64,000 bases of DNA from an uncultured Eubacteriales bacterium (GCA_900545175.1 UQYF01000006.1:1-64000); one strand, 5' to 3'. Counted from the first letter of the stretch, positions 1 to 9,699 are shown. The notes: generated from the letters alone by a model not told the origin. Numbers and translations: made by a program.

Positions 1-161
1 GATATTTGAGTCCTATAGAGTACAGACATAGACTTGGATTGGTCACTTAGATAGTCCAAGAAAATGTCCGCACCCTCTATTTTCTGCCGCAAATCGCACT
101 AAACTACACAAATCTTTTTTCTACCTCCACAGCCCCAGCTATTTAATTATTTTCTATTTAA

Positions 162-1982
162 TTATTTCTTATTCAAGAAATCATACTGCGACATATAAAG
201 CTTGTAATACATTCCGTCCTTATTTTTCATAAGCTCGTCATGGCTTCCCATCTCGACAATCTCGCCGTGGTCGACATACATAATACATGACGAATTTTTG
301 ATTGTTGAGAGACGATGGGCGATAATGAAGGAGGTTCTTCCCTTTAACAGCTCGTTAAGTCCCTTCTGCAGAAGTATCTCCGTCTCAGTGTCGATACTTG
401 AGGTTGCCTCATCAAGTATAAGAATCTTAGGGTCTGCCAAAACAGCACGCGCAAATGAGATAAGCTGCCTCTGCCCTGCCGACAGACGGCTTCCGCGCTC
501 ATTAACCTCGGTGTAGTAGCCGTTCTCAAGCCCCATGATAAAGTCGTGGGCGCACACGGTCTTAGCCGCCTTTATAACATCCTCATCGCTCGCCTCCATA
601 TTGCCGTAGCGGATATTGTCCATAATCGTTCCCGCAAATATGAAGCTATCCTGCATCATCACACCCATCTGGGTTCTGAGGGATTTAATTGTCACCCTGC
701 TAATATCTATTCCGTCGATAAGCACCTGCCCTGAGGTGAGATTGTAAAAACGGCTGATGAGGTTGACTATGGTTGTCTTACCGGCGCCCGTAGGACCTAC
801 TATCGCATAGCTCTCTCCGACTCCCGCCTTGAAGCTTACATTTTTAAGGACAGGCACACCGTCATCGTATGCAAAGCAGACATTCTTAAACTCAACCTCT
901 CCCTTAATCTCAGGCATGGGCTTCGCATCCGGCGCATCCGTAACCTTGACCGGTTCATCTATCGTCTCAAATATTCTCTCAAGATATGAAACCGCAGTGA
1001 GCACACTGTTATAAAAGTTCGCAAGTGTGGTAATCGGCGCCCAGAATCTTGAGATGTAGCCGGTAAATGCAACAAGTGTACCGACTGTCATCGCCGCATA
1101 GCCGTCCGTAATCCATGCGACTCCCAGAACATATATGATGGCCGTTGTCACAACCGTGATTGTCTGAACCACCGGGTTTAGGAGGAAGTTATACTTGACC
1201 GCATTCAGCCATGATTTTTTCGACTCCATATTAAGTCTGTTAAATATATCCGTGTTGATGTCCTCGCGGACAAATGACTGTGTGACACGGATACCGTTGA
1301 TGCTCTCCGCTATGTAGGCATTCAGGTTTGACTGTTTATTAGACTGTATCTGCCAGGCTCTTCTCTGTTTTTTCTTGATTATCCACACAAGTGCAGCCAG
1401 AATCGGCAATCCGCACAGACACACAAGCGTGAACTGCACATTCAACATTAACATGAAAATTATAATGAATATAAGACTGCACATATCCGTTATCGTGTTT
1501 ACAATACCGTTTGATAGCAGGTCGCTTAGGTTATTTACATAGTTGACCACACGCACCTGAATCTTGCCATGCGGCTTATCGTCATAGTAGGAAAACGGCA
1601 GCTCCTGCAAATGCACAAACAAATCACGGCGCAGTGCATGGATGACGCCCTGCCCGACTTCAGCCATCATCTTAATCTTGAATCTGAGTATGAGCACAAC
1701 TATTATCGTCACGGCAAGCATCAGACAGCTCGCAGCGATGACTCTCTGTGAAGCCGCTGCTTTGCTCATCGTGCCATGAATCGCACACTGCTCAATCGTG
1801 TCCATTACATCCTTCAAAAACAGAGGATTGAGCATTGAAAGTGCACTTGAGATAAGCATGAGCACTATAACTGTAATCAAGGTCTTTTTATAATTGCCAA
1901 CATATTTTCCAAGACGTTTTAACTGGTTTAAATCAAATTTACTCTCCAAAGTCTCATCTATATCGTATTTATTCCTTGCCAT
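162..1982 (-). CDS. ABC exporter, fused membrane/ATPase subunit (consensus Walker B half of a heterodimer)
   Basis: This is a type IV ABC exporter half-transporter of about 606 residues, with six membrane segments in roughly residues 35-320 and an ATPase domain in the C-terminal 240. The Walker A (GPTGAGKT), Walker B with the catalytic glutamate (ILILDEATSSID) and H-loop (IIAHRLST) are present. The signature reads LSAGQ rather than LSGGQ. Its neighbour 2142-3887 has the opposite defects, so the two likely form a BmrCD/TM287-288-like heterodimer with one degenerate ATP site. I chose the ATG at 1982 because GAGG lies 6 nt before it; an in-frame ATG 12 nt upstream overlaps that ribosome binding site. 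Substrate is unknown; drug or lipid export is typical of the family. Confidence 0.9.
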   Translation of the reverse strand: MARNKYDIDETLESKFDLNQLKRLGKYVGNYKKTLITVIVLMLISSALSMLNPLFLKDVMDTIEQCAIHGTMSKAAASQRVIAASCLMLAVTIIVVLILRFKIKMMAEVGQGVIHALRRDLFVHLQELPFSYYDDKPHGKIQVRVVNYVNNLSDLLSNGIVNTITDMCSLIFIIIFMLMLNVQFTLVCLCGLPILAALVWIIKKKQRRAWQIQSNKQSNLNAYIAESINGIRVTQSFVREDINTDIFNRLNMESKKSWLNAVKYNFLLNPVVQTITVVTTAIIYVLGVAWITDGYAAMTVGTLVAFTGYISRFWAPITTLANFYNSVLTAVSYLERIFETIDEPVKVTDAPDAKPMPEIKGEVEFKNVCFAYDDGVPVLKNVSFKAGVGESYAIVGPTGAGKTTIVNLISRFYNLTSGQVLIDGIDISRVTIKSLRTQMGVMMQDSFIFAGTIMDNIRYGNMEASDEDVIKAAKTVCAHDFIMGLENGYYTEVNERGSRLSAGQRQLISFARAVLADPKILILDEATSSIDTETEILLQKGLNELLKGRTSFIIAHRLSTIKNSSCIMYVDHGEIVEMGSHDELMKNKDGMYYKLYMSQYDFLNKK

Positions 1983-2141
1983 ATTTATCCTCATTTCCAG
2001 GTAAAAAACAAGCTGTCACACTTATATTTTACACCACATCTTTTTCCGGCAGCTTACCGTAAATACATTGAAAAATTCACAGTTTTACAACCGCCGGCAA
2101 AACAATCATTTTTTTCCTGACAAAACCGGATATTCGGGAGA

Positions 2142-3887
2142 CTACGCCGCGTCATGCTCCCCATACTGGTGCATGAATACCGTATAATAATAGCCCTTCT
2201 TCTGTATGAGCTCATCATGGCTGCCCATCTCGGCAATCTCACCGTCAGAGAGCACTATAATCACATCAGCATCTTTTATTGATGAAATACGGTGTGCAAT
2301 TATAAACACGGTCTCATTCTCTATCCTTGCAAGCGCATCCTGAATCTGCGACTCCGTCTCCATATCCACGGCGGAGGTTGTATCGTCAAGCACAAGGATT
2401 GACGGCTCCTTAAGGAGCGCCCTGGCAAGTGATATTCGCTGCTTCTGTCCACCGGACAGTCCGACGCCTCGTTCACCCACTATCGTGTCGTAGCCCTCAG
2501 GCATCTGCATGATAAAATCATGTGCATCCGCAATCTTTGCCGCCCACTCAACTCTCTCAAAAGAACAGTCCGGCTTCGCATAAGCTATATTTCCCTCGAT
2601 TGTGTCCGAAAAGAGGAATACGTCCTGCATAGCCATTCCGATGCTCTGCCTCAATACTCTTAAATCCATGTCCTTGACATTCCTGCCTCCGACTAACACC
2701 TCGCCGCTGTCAACATCATAGAAGCGGCACATAAGGTTGATGAGTGATGTCTTTCCTGCTCCGGTCGCACCGATAATTCCGACCTTCTGACCCGGTTTAA
2801 CCTTGAAATTGATATTTTTAAGTATCTGTTCACCATCAATACTATATGACACATTTTTAAATTCAACGCTGCCCTCCGGCTTCTTCACATTCTCGTCAAC
2901 CGGTCCTGTCACAGGATTCTTTATCTCAGGCTCCACCTCGATTGTCGCATATATCTTCTCAACCGATGTTGTAAAACGGTGCCAGTCATTTACCAGCCAG
3001 CCCGCCATACGAAGAGGTGCATCAAGCATCCACAGATATCCATTAATCATCGCCATATTTCCAAGAGTCATCTGTCCATTTATAACCATAAGACCACCCG
3101 CAAGCATAAGCACAAAGGTGAGGAGATTGGCAAGAAGCTCAAATATCGGCACATGGCGCACCCATATCTTTGATGCCGCAAGCTCCGAATCCCTGTACTC
3201 CGTGTTCTCCGTGTCGAACTTTGAAATCTCATAGTCCTCCTTGGCAAATGCCTTGACCACTCTGTTACCGCTGATATTCTCCTGCGCAAATGCATTGAGG
3301 CTTGAAAAACGCTCCCTTACATTGCCGAACTTAGGCTTTACATTCTTAGACTGAATTATCGTGTTGATGAGTGTAAAAGGAAGCACCGCAAGCATGGCAA
3401 GTGCGATTCTCCAGTCGACCGTGAACATCATAAACAGCGATATCGAAAACAGCAGTATACATTCATAGGTTGAATAGCACACATACGACATAAAATGACG
3501 TATCGCCATCATATCTCCTGTCTGCCTCGACATCAGATCGCCAGTCCTGTGGCTGTTATAGAACGCGAAATCCTTTGCAAGCAGATTACGGTACACATCG
3601 TCCCTCATATCGTAGAGAAGTCCCTGTGAACAGTTCTCAAAATTCCATAAAAATATAAATCGCAGTCCCGCCCTTAGCAGCGTAACGCCTATCATAAGAA
3701 GCAGGAACCTCGGAAGCAGGTCAAGCCTTATATTGCTTCCGTCCCCTATGATGTCATCCACTATAAATCCTGTTATCTTAGGATTTACAATGGCAAGCAC
3801 GGAGGTAATCGTGACCATGACAAGTCCGATAATCATTCTCCACTGGTACTTTTTAAAGTACGAATAAAACCATTTCATTGCCGTCAT
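2142..3887 (-). CDS. ABC exporter, fused membrane/ATPase subunit (degenerate Walker B half)
   Basis: This 581-residue half-transporter has six N-terminal membrane segments and a C-terminal ATPase domain with Walker A (GATGAGKT), an intact LSGGQ signature and the H-loop IIAHRIS. The residue after Walker B is Asp (LVLDDTTSAVD) instead of the catalytic Glu, the usual mark of the non-hydrolytic site in heterodimeric exporters. It is the first gene of a pair with 162-1982, separated by about 160 bases. The start ATG has GGAGG 10 nt upstream. The shared intergenic region with the divergent AraC gene contains a TATAAT box and a 15-bp palindrome that could control either direction. Confidence 0.9.
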   Translation of the reverse strand: MTAMKWFYSYFKKYQWRMIIGLVMVTITSVLAIVNPKITGFIVDDIIGDGSNIRLDLLPRFLLLMIGVTLLRAGLRFIFLWNFENCSQGLLYDMRDDVYRNLLAKDFAFYNSHRTGDLMSRQTGDMMAIRHFMSYVCYSTYECILLFSISLFMMFTVDWRIALAMLAVLPFTLINTIIQSKNVKPKFGNVRERFSSLNAFAQENISGNRVVKAFAKEDYEISKFDTENTEYRDSELAASKIWVRHVPIFELLANLLTFVLMLAGGLMVINGQMTLGNMAMINGYLWMLDAPLRMAGWLVNDWHRFTTSVEKIYATIEVEPEIKNPVTGPVDENVKKPEGSVEFKNVSYSIDGEQILKNINFKVKPGQKVGIIGATGAGKTSLINLMCRFYDVDSGEVLVGGRNVKDMDLRVLRQSIGMAMQDVFLFSDTIEGNIAYAKPDCSFERVEWAAKIADAHDFIMQMPEGYDTIVGERGVGLSGGQKQRISLARALLKEPSILVLDDTTSAVDMETESQIQDALARIENETVFIIAHRISSIKDADVIIVLSDGEIAEMGSHDELIQKKGYYYTVFMHQYGEHDAA

Positions 3888-3998
3888 TTTCTTAAGTCCT
3901 CCAAACTCTCTGCTAATGCAGTCGTTTTCATATATGCTTCATGTAAATATTTATATGGACATTCCATATACACCGCACAACAGCAACATATGTTCTCT

Positions 3999-4019
3999 TT
4001 AGGTACAACCTAATATAAT
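3999..4019 (+). promoter_or_regulatory. Candidate operator abutting a TATAAT box
   Basis: The palindrome TTAGGT-ACA-ACCTAA (3999-4013) is followed directly by TATAAT (4014-4019) on plus. It lies between the divergent exporter and AraC genes, about 130 bases before the AraC start. No good -35 was found for plus, so direction is uncertain. A MerR- or AraC-type dyad operator is possible. Confidence 0.4.
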
Positions 4020-4147
4020 GACTTTTCAAATAAATCTCAATGATGTATACTGTTAAAAAATTGATGTTTTCTGCTTTTTTGACTTATGTAAACTCTGGTT
4101 TTACTTAATCTGTTGCAATACACTTTTCAAAATGGGGGACTATTTTA

Positions 4148-5236
4148 ATGTTAAAGATTACAAATCTGGGATACAATTCGACGCATGTACACGGAATTAA
4201 CATGGAACGTCCAAACGGAATGGGACATTATCTCATGCTGCTTGTAAAAAGTGCAGCCTATTTTGAATTTTCGGAGAAAGCCATATGCTGTTGCTGCTGC
4301 CGGCATGAAACGAACTCAACGGCGGACGAGCTTTTAAAGGGCAATCTACCGTTTGACAGAAATGCAAGGCATGCGGATATGATAAGACAATATGTAAATA
4401 CACCCGCTTTCATAATTTACACAAAAGATGCCCCTGTTTACTATTACAGCGATGATGAGTATGTGAATGACTGGATAAGCTTTGACGATATTCCAGATGA
4501 GAATACATGCAAGAATGAGAATACACGAAAGGATAAGACTACATTCAAAAATAAGAATACATGCAAGGATTTGAATGACAATATCCGCAAGGATATCAAT
4601 AGAAATTCTTCCGACGATAGTTCAAATGCCGACACAGACAACTCAAGCAACAGTAATGCCGCTACCGCCGGCAATGCAGATAATTATATAGATAATTCAA
4701 TAAGTGATTTCCTGCGAAGCCTCAACGTCCCATTCAACCGACTCACGCTTCTGTCCGACTACACGGAGCTAAGCCAGCTCATCCGCGACCTAAGGCATGA
4801 GTTCCACCAGACCGGCTCGCACCATGAGGAGATTCTTGACGCGAAGCTTAGAACCATACTGTACAAATATAGCGATGCCTACCACCTTGAGACACAGCTT
4901 TCCGACAAGCTGAAGGTTCACAGACCGATTTTCCATGAAATAAGAAACGGCATCTTCAGCCAGCACTCACCCAAAAAGACGGTGAGTGAGCTGGCTGAAT
5001 ATGCCTCCCTGAGCGTATCATATTTCCAACATATTTATAAGGAGCTGTTCGGTGTCCCGGTAACTCAGGATATAATAAGAAGCCGCATTGAGCGTGCCTG
5101 CTACCTGCTCACCATGACCCCCGACTCTGTCGCGCACATCGCAGAGAGCTGCGGCTATGAGAATGTGGAGCATTTTAACCGACAGTTCAAGAAGATTACG
5201 GGGTTCAGTCCGAATCAGTATAGGAAGAAGAAATAA
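4148..5236 (+). CDS. AraC-family transcription regulator with penta-cysteine motif and low-complexity linker
   Basis: The C-terminal ~100 residues are a clear AraC/XylS double helix-turn-helix (SVSYFQHIYKELFGVPV, then CGYENVEHFNRQFKKITGFSP). The N-terminal ~110 residues look like a small effector domain and contain five consecutive cysteines (residues 47-51) followed by R-H-E, which could bind a metal or sense redox state; this is inference. Residues about 115-185 are a Asn/Asp/Lys/Thr/Ser-rich linker with degenerate repeats. The start ATG follows GGGGGA. It is divergent from the exporter pair at 162-3887, so it may regulate them. Its stop is 3 bases from the stop of the convergent kinase gene, leaving no room for a terminator between them. 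Confidence 0.85.
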   Translation: MLKITNLGYNSTHVHGINMERPNGMGHYLMLLVKSAAYFEFSEKAICCCCCRHETNSTADELLKGNLPFDRNARHADMIRQYVNTPAFIIYTKDAPVYYYSDDEYVNDWISFDDIPDENTCKNENTRKDKTTFKNKNTCKDLNDNIRKDINRNSSDDSSNADTDNSSNSNAATAGNADNYIDNSISDFLRSLNVPFNRLTLLSDYTELSQLIRDLRHEFHQTGSHHEEILDAKLRTILYKYSDAYHLETQLSDKLKVHRPIFHEIRNGIFSQHSPKKTVSELAEYASLSVSYFQHIYKELFGVPVTQDIIRSRIERACYLLTMTPDSVAHIAESCGYENVEHFNRQFKKITGFSPNQYRKKK

Positions 5237-5239
5237 TCT

Positions 5240-6541
5240 CTACTTCGTCCCCTCAAACGTAACCGTGATACATGTCCCCTTTCCCAGCTCACTTTCAAGC
5301 TCAAGCTGTGCGCCGTGGCTGGTGAGGATATGCTTGACTATGGCAAGTCCAAGTCCGGTTCCGCCGCTCTCCCTTGAACGGCTCTTGTCGACACGGTAGA
5401 AGCGCTCAAATATACGTTCCTGATGTTCCTTTCCTATGCCGATTCCGTCATCCTTGACGGTGAGCTTCACCTTGCCGTCGAGGGTAGTGCTGACATCGAC
5501 TATCACATTTCCGCCCTTGTTATTGTAGCGGATGGCGTTGTCACACAGGTTGTAGAGCACTTCGTCCATCATCGCCCTGTCTGCATTTATATAGGCGGAG
5601 GTTCCAAGGAGCATCAGCTTCACATTGTTCTTTGCGGCGGCGACTTCAAGATTCTTCACACAGTTCTTCGCCGCCTCATATAAATCCATTCTCTCAAGAT
5701 TTAACTTCACGCCGTCATCAAGCTCCGACAAATTGATGATGTCATTTATAAGTGAAAGAAGTCTTGTGGAATTCTTTCTGATTTCCCCGGCAAAACGCAC
5801 GCTGTCATCGCCCTTTACCATGCCGTTCTCTATCAGCTCGGCGTAGCCCGATATCGCGGTGAGTGGGGTCTTCAGCTCATGCGATACATTCGCAGTGAAC
5901 TCCTGCCGCATTGTGGCGCTTCTTAGAATATCCTCACGCTGCTCCTTCAGCGCCCCGACAAATGGTATCAGCTCCTTGTACTCCGGCACAAGTGATGGAT
6001 TCGCGCTGTTGTTTACAAGCTCCTCCATAGGCTTCACCATCCGCTTTGTAAGATGCTTTGACAGGAAAAAGCACATCACATACAGGATAATTGACAGACT
6101 GATGATTATAGGAATTGCGGACATGAATATGGTCCATATACTGTTCGCTTCCTTGGCGATACGGATGACTGAGCCGTCCTCAAGCTTCATCGCATAGTAG
6201 AAAATTCTTCTCGAAAGTGTGTCCGAATTCCGCACACATCTGCCCTCGCCGGTCTTAAGCGCTTCAATATACTCCGGTCTGTCTGAGTGGTTCTCAAGCG
6301 AACCTGCCTCATTGTCATAGAGCACGCTTCCGTCGCCGGCTATCCAGGTGACACGCACATCGAACTCATCCTCACCGGAAAAATCATTTATCAGATATCT
6401 TGCAAACTCCGCGTCGGTTTTCAAATCATCAAAAACCTGCTTTTTGAAAAGCTCATAGAACACCATAACCGACATAAAGAGTGTCACCACAATGGCAAAC
6501 AATGTCAGCCTCAAAAATTGGCTTAATATCTTCTCTTTCAT
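5240..6541 (-). CDS. phoR: Sensor histidine kinase, PhoR-type
   Basis: This 433-residue membrane kinase has a transmembrane segment at about 8-30, an extracellular sensor region to about 133, a second segment at about 135-160, then a HisKA domain with the phospho-acceptor His221 (NVSHELKTP) and a HATPase_c domain with N box (NLCDNAIRY), G1 (DDGIGIG) and G2 (GGTGLGLAI). Its ATG overlaps the stop of the response regulator by 4 bases (ATGA), so the two are translationally coupled. Position next to the pst and Na/Pi genes suggests it senses phosphate status like PhoR; the symbol is assigned by context and architecture, not by direct evidence of the signal. Confidence 0.85.
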   Translation of the reverse strand: MKEKILSQFLRLTLFAIVVTLFMSVMVFYELFKKQVFDDLKTDAEFARYLINDFSGEDEFDVRVTWIAGDGSVLYDNEAGSLENHSDRPEYIEALKTGEGRCVRNSDTLSRRIFYYAMKLEDGSVIRIAKEANSIWTIFMSAIPIIISLSIILYVMCFFLSKHLTKRMVKPMEELVNNSANPSLVPEYKELIPFVGALKEQREDILRSATMRQEFTANVSHELKTPLTAISGYAELIENGMVKGDDSVRFAGEIRKNSTRLLSLINDIINLSELDDGVKLNLERMDLYEAAKNCVKNLEVAAAKNNVKLMLLGTSAYINADRAMMDEVLYNLCDNAIRYNNKGGNVIVDVSTTLDGKVKLTVKDDGIGIGKEHQERIFERFYRVDKSRSRESGGTGLGLAIVKHILTSHGAQLELESELGKGTCITVTFEGTK

Positions 6542-7212
6542 GGCTCTAATACATACCCCACATTGCGGACTGTCTTAATCATTGCGCCCGCACTTCCAAG
6601 CTTCTGCCTCAGCGTCTTGATGTGCATGTCAAGGGTTCTCGACTCACCCTCGAAATCCACGCCCCACACCAGCTCCATTATTCTGTCACGGTGCATGGCA
6701 ACACCGCTGTTGTTCATAAGACAGCGAAGCAGCTCATACTCCTTGAAGGTCAGCTCCTTCGGTTCATCATCCACATACACGATATGCCTGTCGCTGTCAA
6801 GAAATATGTTTCCCACTCTGATGCTCTTTTCCGCTCCTGTATCCATACTTCTTCTAATCAGCGCTCTCACTCTTGAAATAAGCTCCATAACTCCGAATGG
6901 TTTCGTTATATAATCATCCGCGCCTATGTCAAGTCCCTTCACTTTGTCAAGCTCTGTTGACTTAGCAGTGACAAGAATAACAGGAATCTTCTTGGTCTCG
7001 CCTGACGCGCGAAGCTTCTTCAATATCTCAATGCCATCCTCATCCGGAAGCATTATATCAAGCAGAATGAGGTCCGGCTTTCTCTTTGCAAGCTCCTTCT
7101 TGAAATCCTTACCGCACGCAAAGCCGGTCACATCATGCCCACTGTTTCTAAGCGCTATACTCTCAATCTCCCTTATGTTGTCATCATCCTCAACTATATA
7201 TATCAACGCCAT
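6538..7212 (-). CDS. phoP: Response regulator, OmpR/PhoB (PhoP) family
   Basis: The 224-residue protein has a receiver domain (acidic pocket near D9/D10, phospho-acceptor D52 in LLDIMLPDEDG, conserved K in DDYITKPFG) and a C-terminal winged-helix DNA-binding domain (LTFKEYELLRCL, then VWGVDFEGESRTLDMHI). This is the architecture of PhoP/PhoB. The start ATG follows GGAAGGAAGG. The gene lies downstream of an unusual 84-bp tandem array that occupies its leader region, and it sits at the end of a phosphate-uptake region. It probably activates pstS and perhaps the Na/Pi gene at low phosphate. Confidence 0.88.
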   Translation of the reverse strand: MALIYIVEDDDNIREIESIALRNSGHDVTGFACGKDFKKELAKRKPDLILLDIMLPDEDGIEILKKLRASGETKKIPVILVTAKSTELDKVKGLDIGADDYITKPFGVMELISRVRALIRRSMDTGAEKSIRVGNIFLDSDRHIVYVDDEPKELTFKEYELLRCLMNNSGVAMHRDRIMELVWGVDFEGESRTLDMHIKTLRQKLGSAGAMIKTVRNVGYVLEP

Positions 7213-7234
7213 GTTTTTTACCTTCCTTCCTCTG

Positions 7235-7530
7235 TTTTTTCTGCCTTTACTGGATTTTTTACTACTTTTAGACTGAGCAAAAATCTCATTTCTGCAATAA
7301 CTTCTATGTTTTCTTTATTTTTTCTGACTTGAACAGACTTTTCCACCTCTTTTAGACTGATTAAAAATTCCATTTTGGCAATATTTTATATAATTTCTCT
7401 ATTTTCTCTGCCCTGAACAGACTTTTTCGTCTCTTTCAGACTGATTAAAAACCACATTTCCGCAATGACTTCTATGTTTTCTTTATTTTTCTCTGCCCTG
7501 ACTGGATTTTTCATCTCTTTCAGACTGAAT
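7235..7530 (-). repeat. Tandem array with exact 84-bp period upstream of the response regulator
   Basis: The plus-strand anchor AGACTGA recurs at 7270, 7354, 7438 and 7522, exactly 84 bases apart, with the flanking sequence alike in each unit; about 3.5 units are present. Read on minus, one frame gives 28-residue repeats starting SLKE, such as SLKEMKNPVRAEK, but the second unit has an in-frame stop. 84 is both 28 codons and eight helical turns. The array fills most of the 400-base gap between the Na/Pi gene and the response regulator and ends in the latter's ribosome binding site. No terminator was seen in this gap. Confidence 0.85.
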
Positions 7531-7616
7531 ATAATCCCTACCTCCGAATCAACACGCCGGTACACCGGTCCTCTATAATTCAATGCCAGCACCTACATCC
7601 ATCGCAGCATCATTTT

Positions 7617-9398
7617 CTAAGGCAGCTCATACTTTTCCTTATACCAATGCACCTTAATCCTGAACTCTTCATTTTCTTTGCTCTTCACATTGTCAAGGTA
7701 CTCATGTGTGTCGAAGCCGCCATTACCAACAACCTGTATCAGGCATACGGCAATGTTCGAGCAGTGGTCTGCGACTCTCTCATAGTTGGTTATAAGATCG
7801 GTGAGCACAAAGCCCAGCTCTATAGTACATTTGCCCTTTCTAAGCCGCCTTACATGTCTGTCCTTTAGCTCCGCCTTGAGATAGTCCATGACCTCCTCTA
7901 GTGGTTCGACATTCTCCGCCGCCTCAACATTCTCCGTGGAAAAGGCATCTATGGACATATTTACTATCTCATGAATTGCCGTTGTATACACTGCAAGCTC
8001 CGCGGCTGCCTTCTCGGAAAAATGAAGCTTCTTGTCTCTCATCTCCTCGGCAGCCTCCTTGATGTTCACAGCATGGTCAGATATTCTTTCAAAGTCTCCA
8101 ATCACATGAAGAAGCATGGATACAGTCTGGCTGTCCTTCTTAGTGAGGTCTTTTCCATTGAGCTTTACAAGATAAGTTCCAAGCTCATCCTCATACTTAT
8201 CAACAATGTCCTCATAATGAAGTACTCTCTGAACTTTCTCCTCATCGTAGTACTCAAGAAGCTCCATCGACAGGAACAAGCCGTTCCTTGCCGCATTTGC
8301 CATCTTTACAGCAACGTTCTTACACTGCTGCACTGCAAACGCAGGGGATTCCAGGAAACGCGGATCAAGTACCTGTATATCATTATCGACAGAATCAATT
8401 TCAACCTTCTCCTGCTTTTCATCCTTATCCTTGATTGTAAGACAGGCAAGCTTTGCAAGGAAATCGCCAAAAGGAAGGAATATAATAGTTGCTGCTATGT
8501 TAAAGCAGGAATGCACAAGTGCGATAAGCCATGCATTTGCAGTCATATTAAGTATTCCGAAATGCAAAAATGCATTCAGAGTATAGAATACTACCATGAA
8601 AATCACTGTTCCTATAAGGTTAAAATAAAAGTGTACAAGAGCTGCACGCTTAGCATTCTTGCTCGCACCTGTTGCCGATATGAGAGATGTCACACAGGTT
8701 CCGATATTCTGTCCCATTATAATAGGAATCGCCGATGCCATAGTCACACCGCCTGTAGCACAGAGTGCCTGCAATATACCTACCGATGCCGATGAGCTCT
8801 GAATTACCGCTGTCAGCACAGCTCCGACAATCATACCGAGCACAGGATTTGTAAACATTGTAAACATACTTGTAAACTGTGGAACATCTGCAAGCGGCTT
8901 CACAGCGGCGCTCATTGTCTCCATTCCGAACATAAGTATCGCAAAGCCAACCAGAATCGTTCCTATATCCTTGCGTCTGTCCTTCTTTGAAAATAATATG
9001 AAGGACGAACCTATAACAGCAAGTATAGGTGAAAATGAACTAGGCTTCAACAACGATACAAGTATATTATCGCTCTGAATACCTGTGAGTGCAAGTATCC
9101 AAGATGTGATTGTCGTACCGATATTGGCTCCCATTATAACTCCTATCGCCTGCCCCAGCTTCATAATTCCTGAATTGACAAATCCGACTACCATTACCGT
9201 AGTAGCCGAAGAGGACTGTATTACCGCAGTAACCGCAGCTCCTAAAAGCACAGCCATTATTCTTTTCTTTGTAAGCTTCTCAAGCACACTCTCAAGCTTA
9301 CCACCTGACACTTTTGCAAGGCCGTCACCCATTGCATTCATTCCATACAGGAAAAGTGCCAGCCCACCAAGCATATTCAACACACTAAAAATATCCAT
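7617..9398 (-). CDS. Na+/phosphate cotransporter with C-terminal PhoU-like domain
   Basis: The protein has two Na_Pi_cotrans repeats (QSSSATTVMVVGF and QSSSASVGILQAL, each in a TAVIQSSSA context) within some eight or more membrane segments over residues 1-320, then a cytoplasmic PhoU-like helical domain (about 350-560). This is the NptA/YjbB family: low-affinity phosphate transport driven by sodium, or phosphate export, gated by the PhoU part. An earlier in-frame start exists at 9455, but AGGAG lies 7 nt before the ATG at 9398 and the protein then begins with the usual MDIF start, giving 593 residues. It sits between phoU and the two-component genes, with tandem-repeat arrays on both sides. 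Confidence 0.88.
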   Translation of the reverse strand: MDIFSVLNMLGGLALFLYGMNAMGDGLAKVSGGKLESVLEKLTKKRIMAVLLGAAVTAVIQSSSATTVMVVGFVNSGIMKLGQAIGVIMGANIGTTITSWILALTGIQSDNILVSLLKPSSFSPILAVIGSSFILFSKKDRRKDIGTILVGFAILMFGMETMSAAVKPLADVPQFTSMFTMFTNPVLGMIVGAVLTAVIQSSSASVGILQALCATGGVTMASAIPIIMGQNIGTCVTSLISATGASKNAKRAALVHFYFNLIGTVIFMVVFYTLNAFLHFGILNMTANAWLIALVHSCFNIAATIIFLPFGDFLAKLACLTIKDKDEKQEKVEIDSVDNDIQVLDPRFLESPAFAVQQCKNVAVKMANAARNGLFLSMELLEYYDEEKVQRVLHYEDIVDKYEDELGTYLVKLNGKDLTKKDSQTVSMLLHVIGDFERISDHAVNIKEAAEEMRDKKLHFSEKAAAELAVYTTAIHEIVNMSIDAFSTENVEAAENVEPLEEVMDYLKAELKDRHVRRLRKGKCTIELGFVLTDLITNYERVADHCSNIAVCLIQVVGNGGFDTHEYLDNVKSKENEEFRIKVHWYKEKYELP

Positions 9399-9699
9399 CC
9401 TATCTCTCCTATCTTTTCTCTTTAATTTATTGTAACTATCAAGAACAGCCTCCAAAAAGCCGCGAATTCGTCAATGCAGCGTATCCGCAAAATATAATTT
9501 CATAAACCGACTTTGGAATGCAAATATTGCACATCAATTTATAAAGCTCTGCCTGTCTCTTTACAGCCACAATTTATTTTACCGATAATTGCAAAGAATT
9601 TTATCTGTTTTTTACAATTACGGCATAGTTACCTGTCTGCCAAAATTTGATTTTTTATAATATGGAATTTTATCCAAACTCCCTATTATAAAATGCATT

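Noticed and set aside
1..161. Possible gene end or terminator at the left edge
   Set aside because: Only a weak CTTGGA/TCCAAG dyad without U tract and no open frame with a recognisable product.
7386..7592. 68-residue frame on minus spanning the 84-bp repeats
   Set aside because: GTG start without a ribosome binding site, and a stop in the second repeat; treated as a repeat array rather than a gene.
7971..8795. 274-residue plus-strand frame
   Set aside because: Lies wholly antisense to the Na/Pi cotransporter, has Cys/His/Lys-rich nonsense composition and no ribosome binding site.
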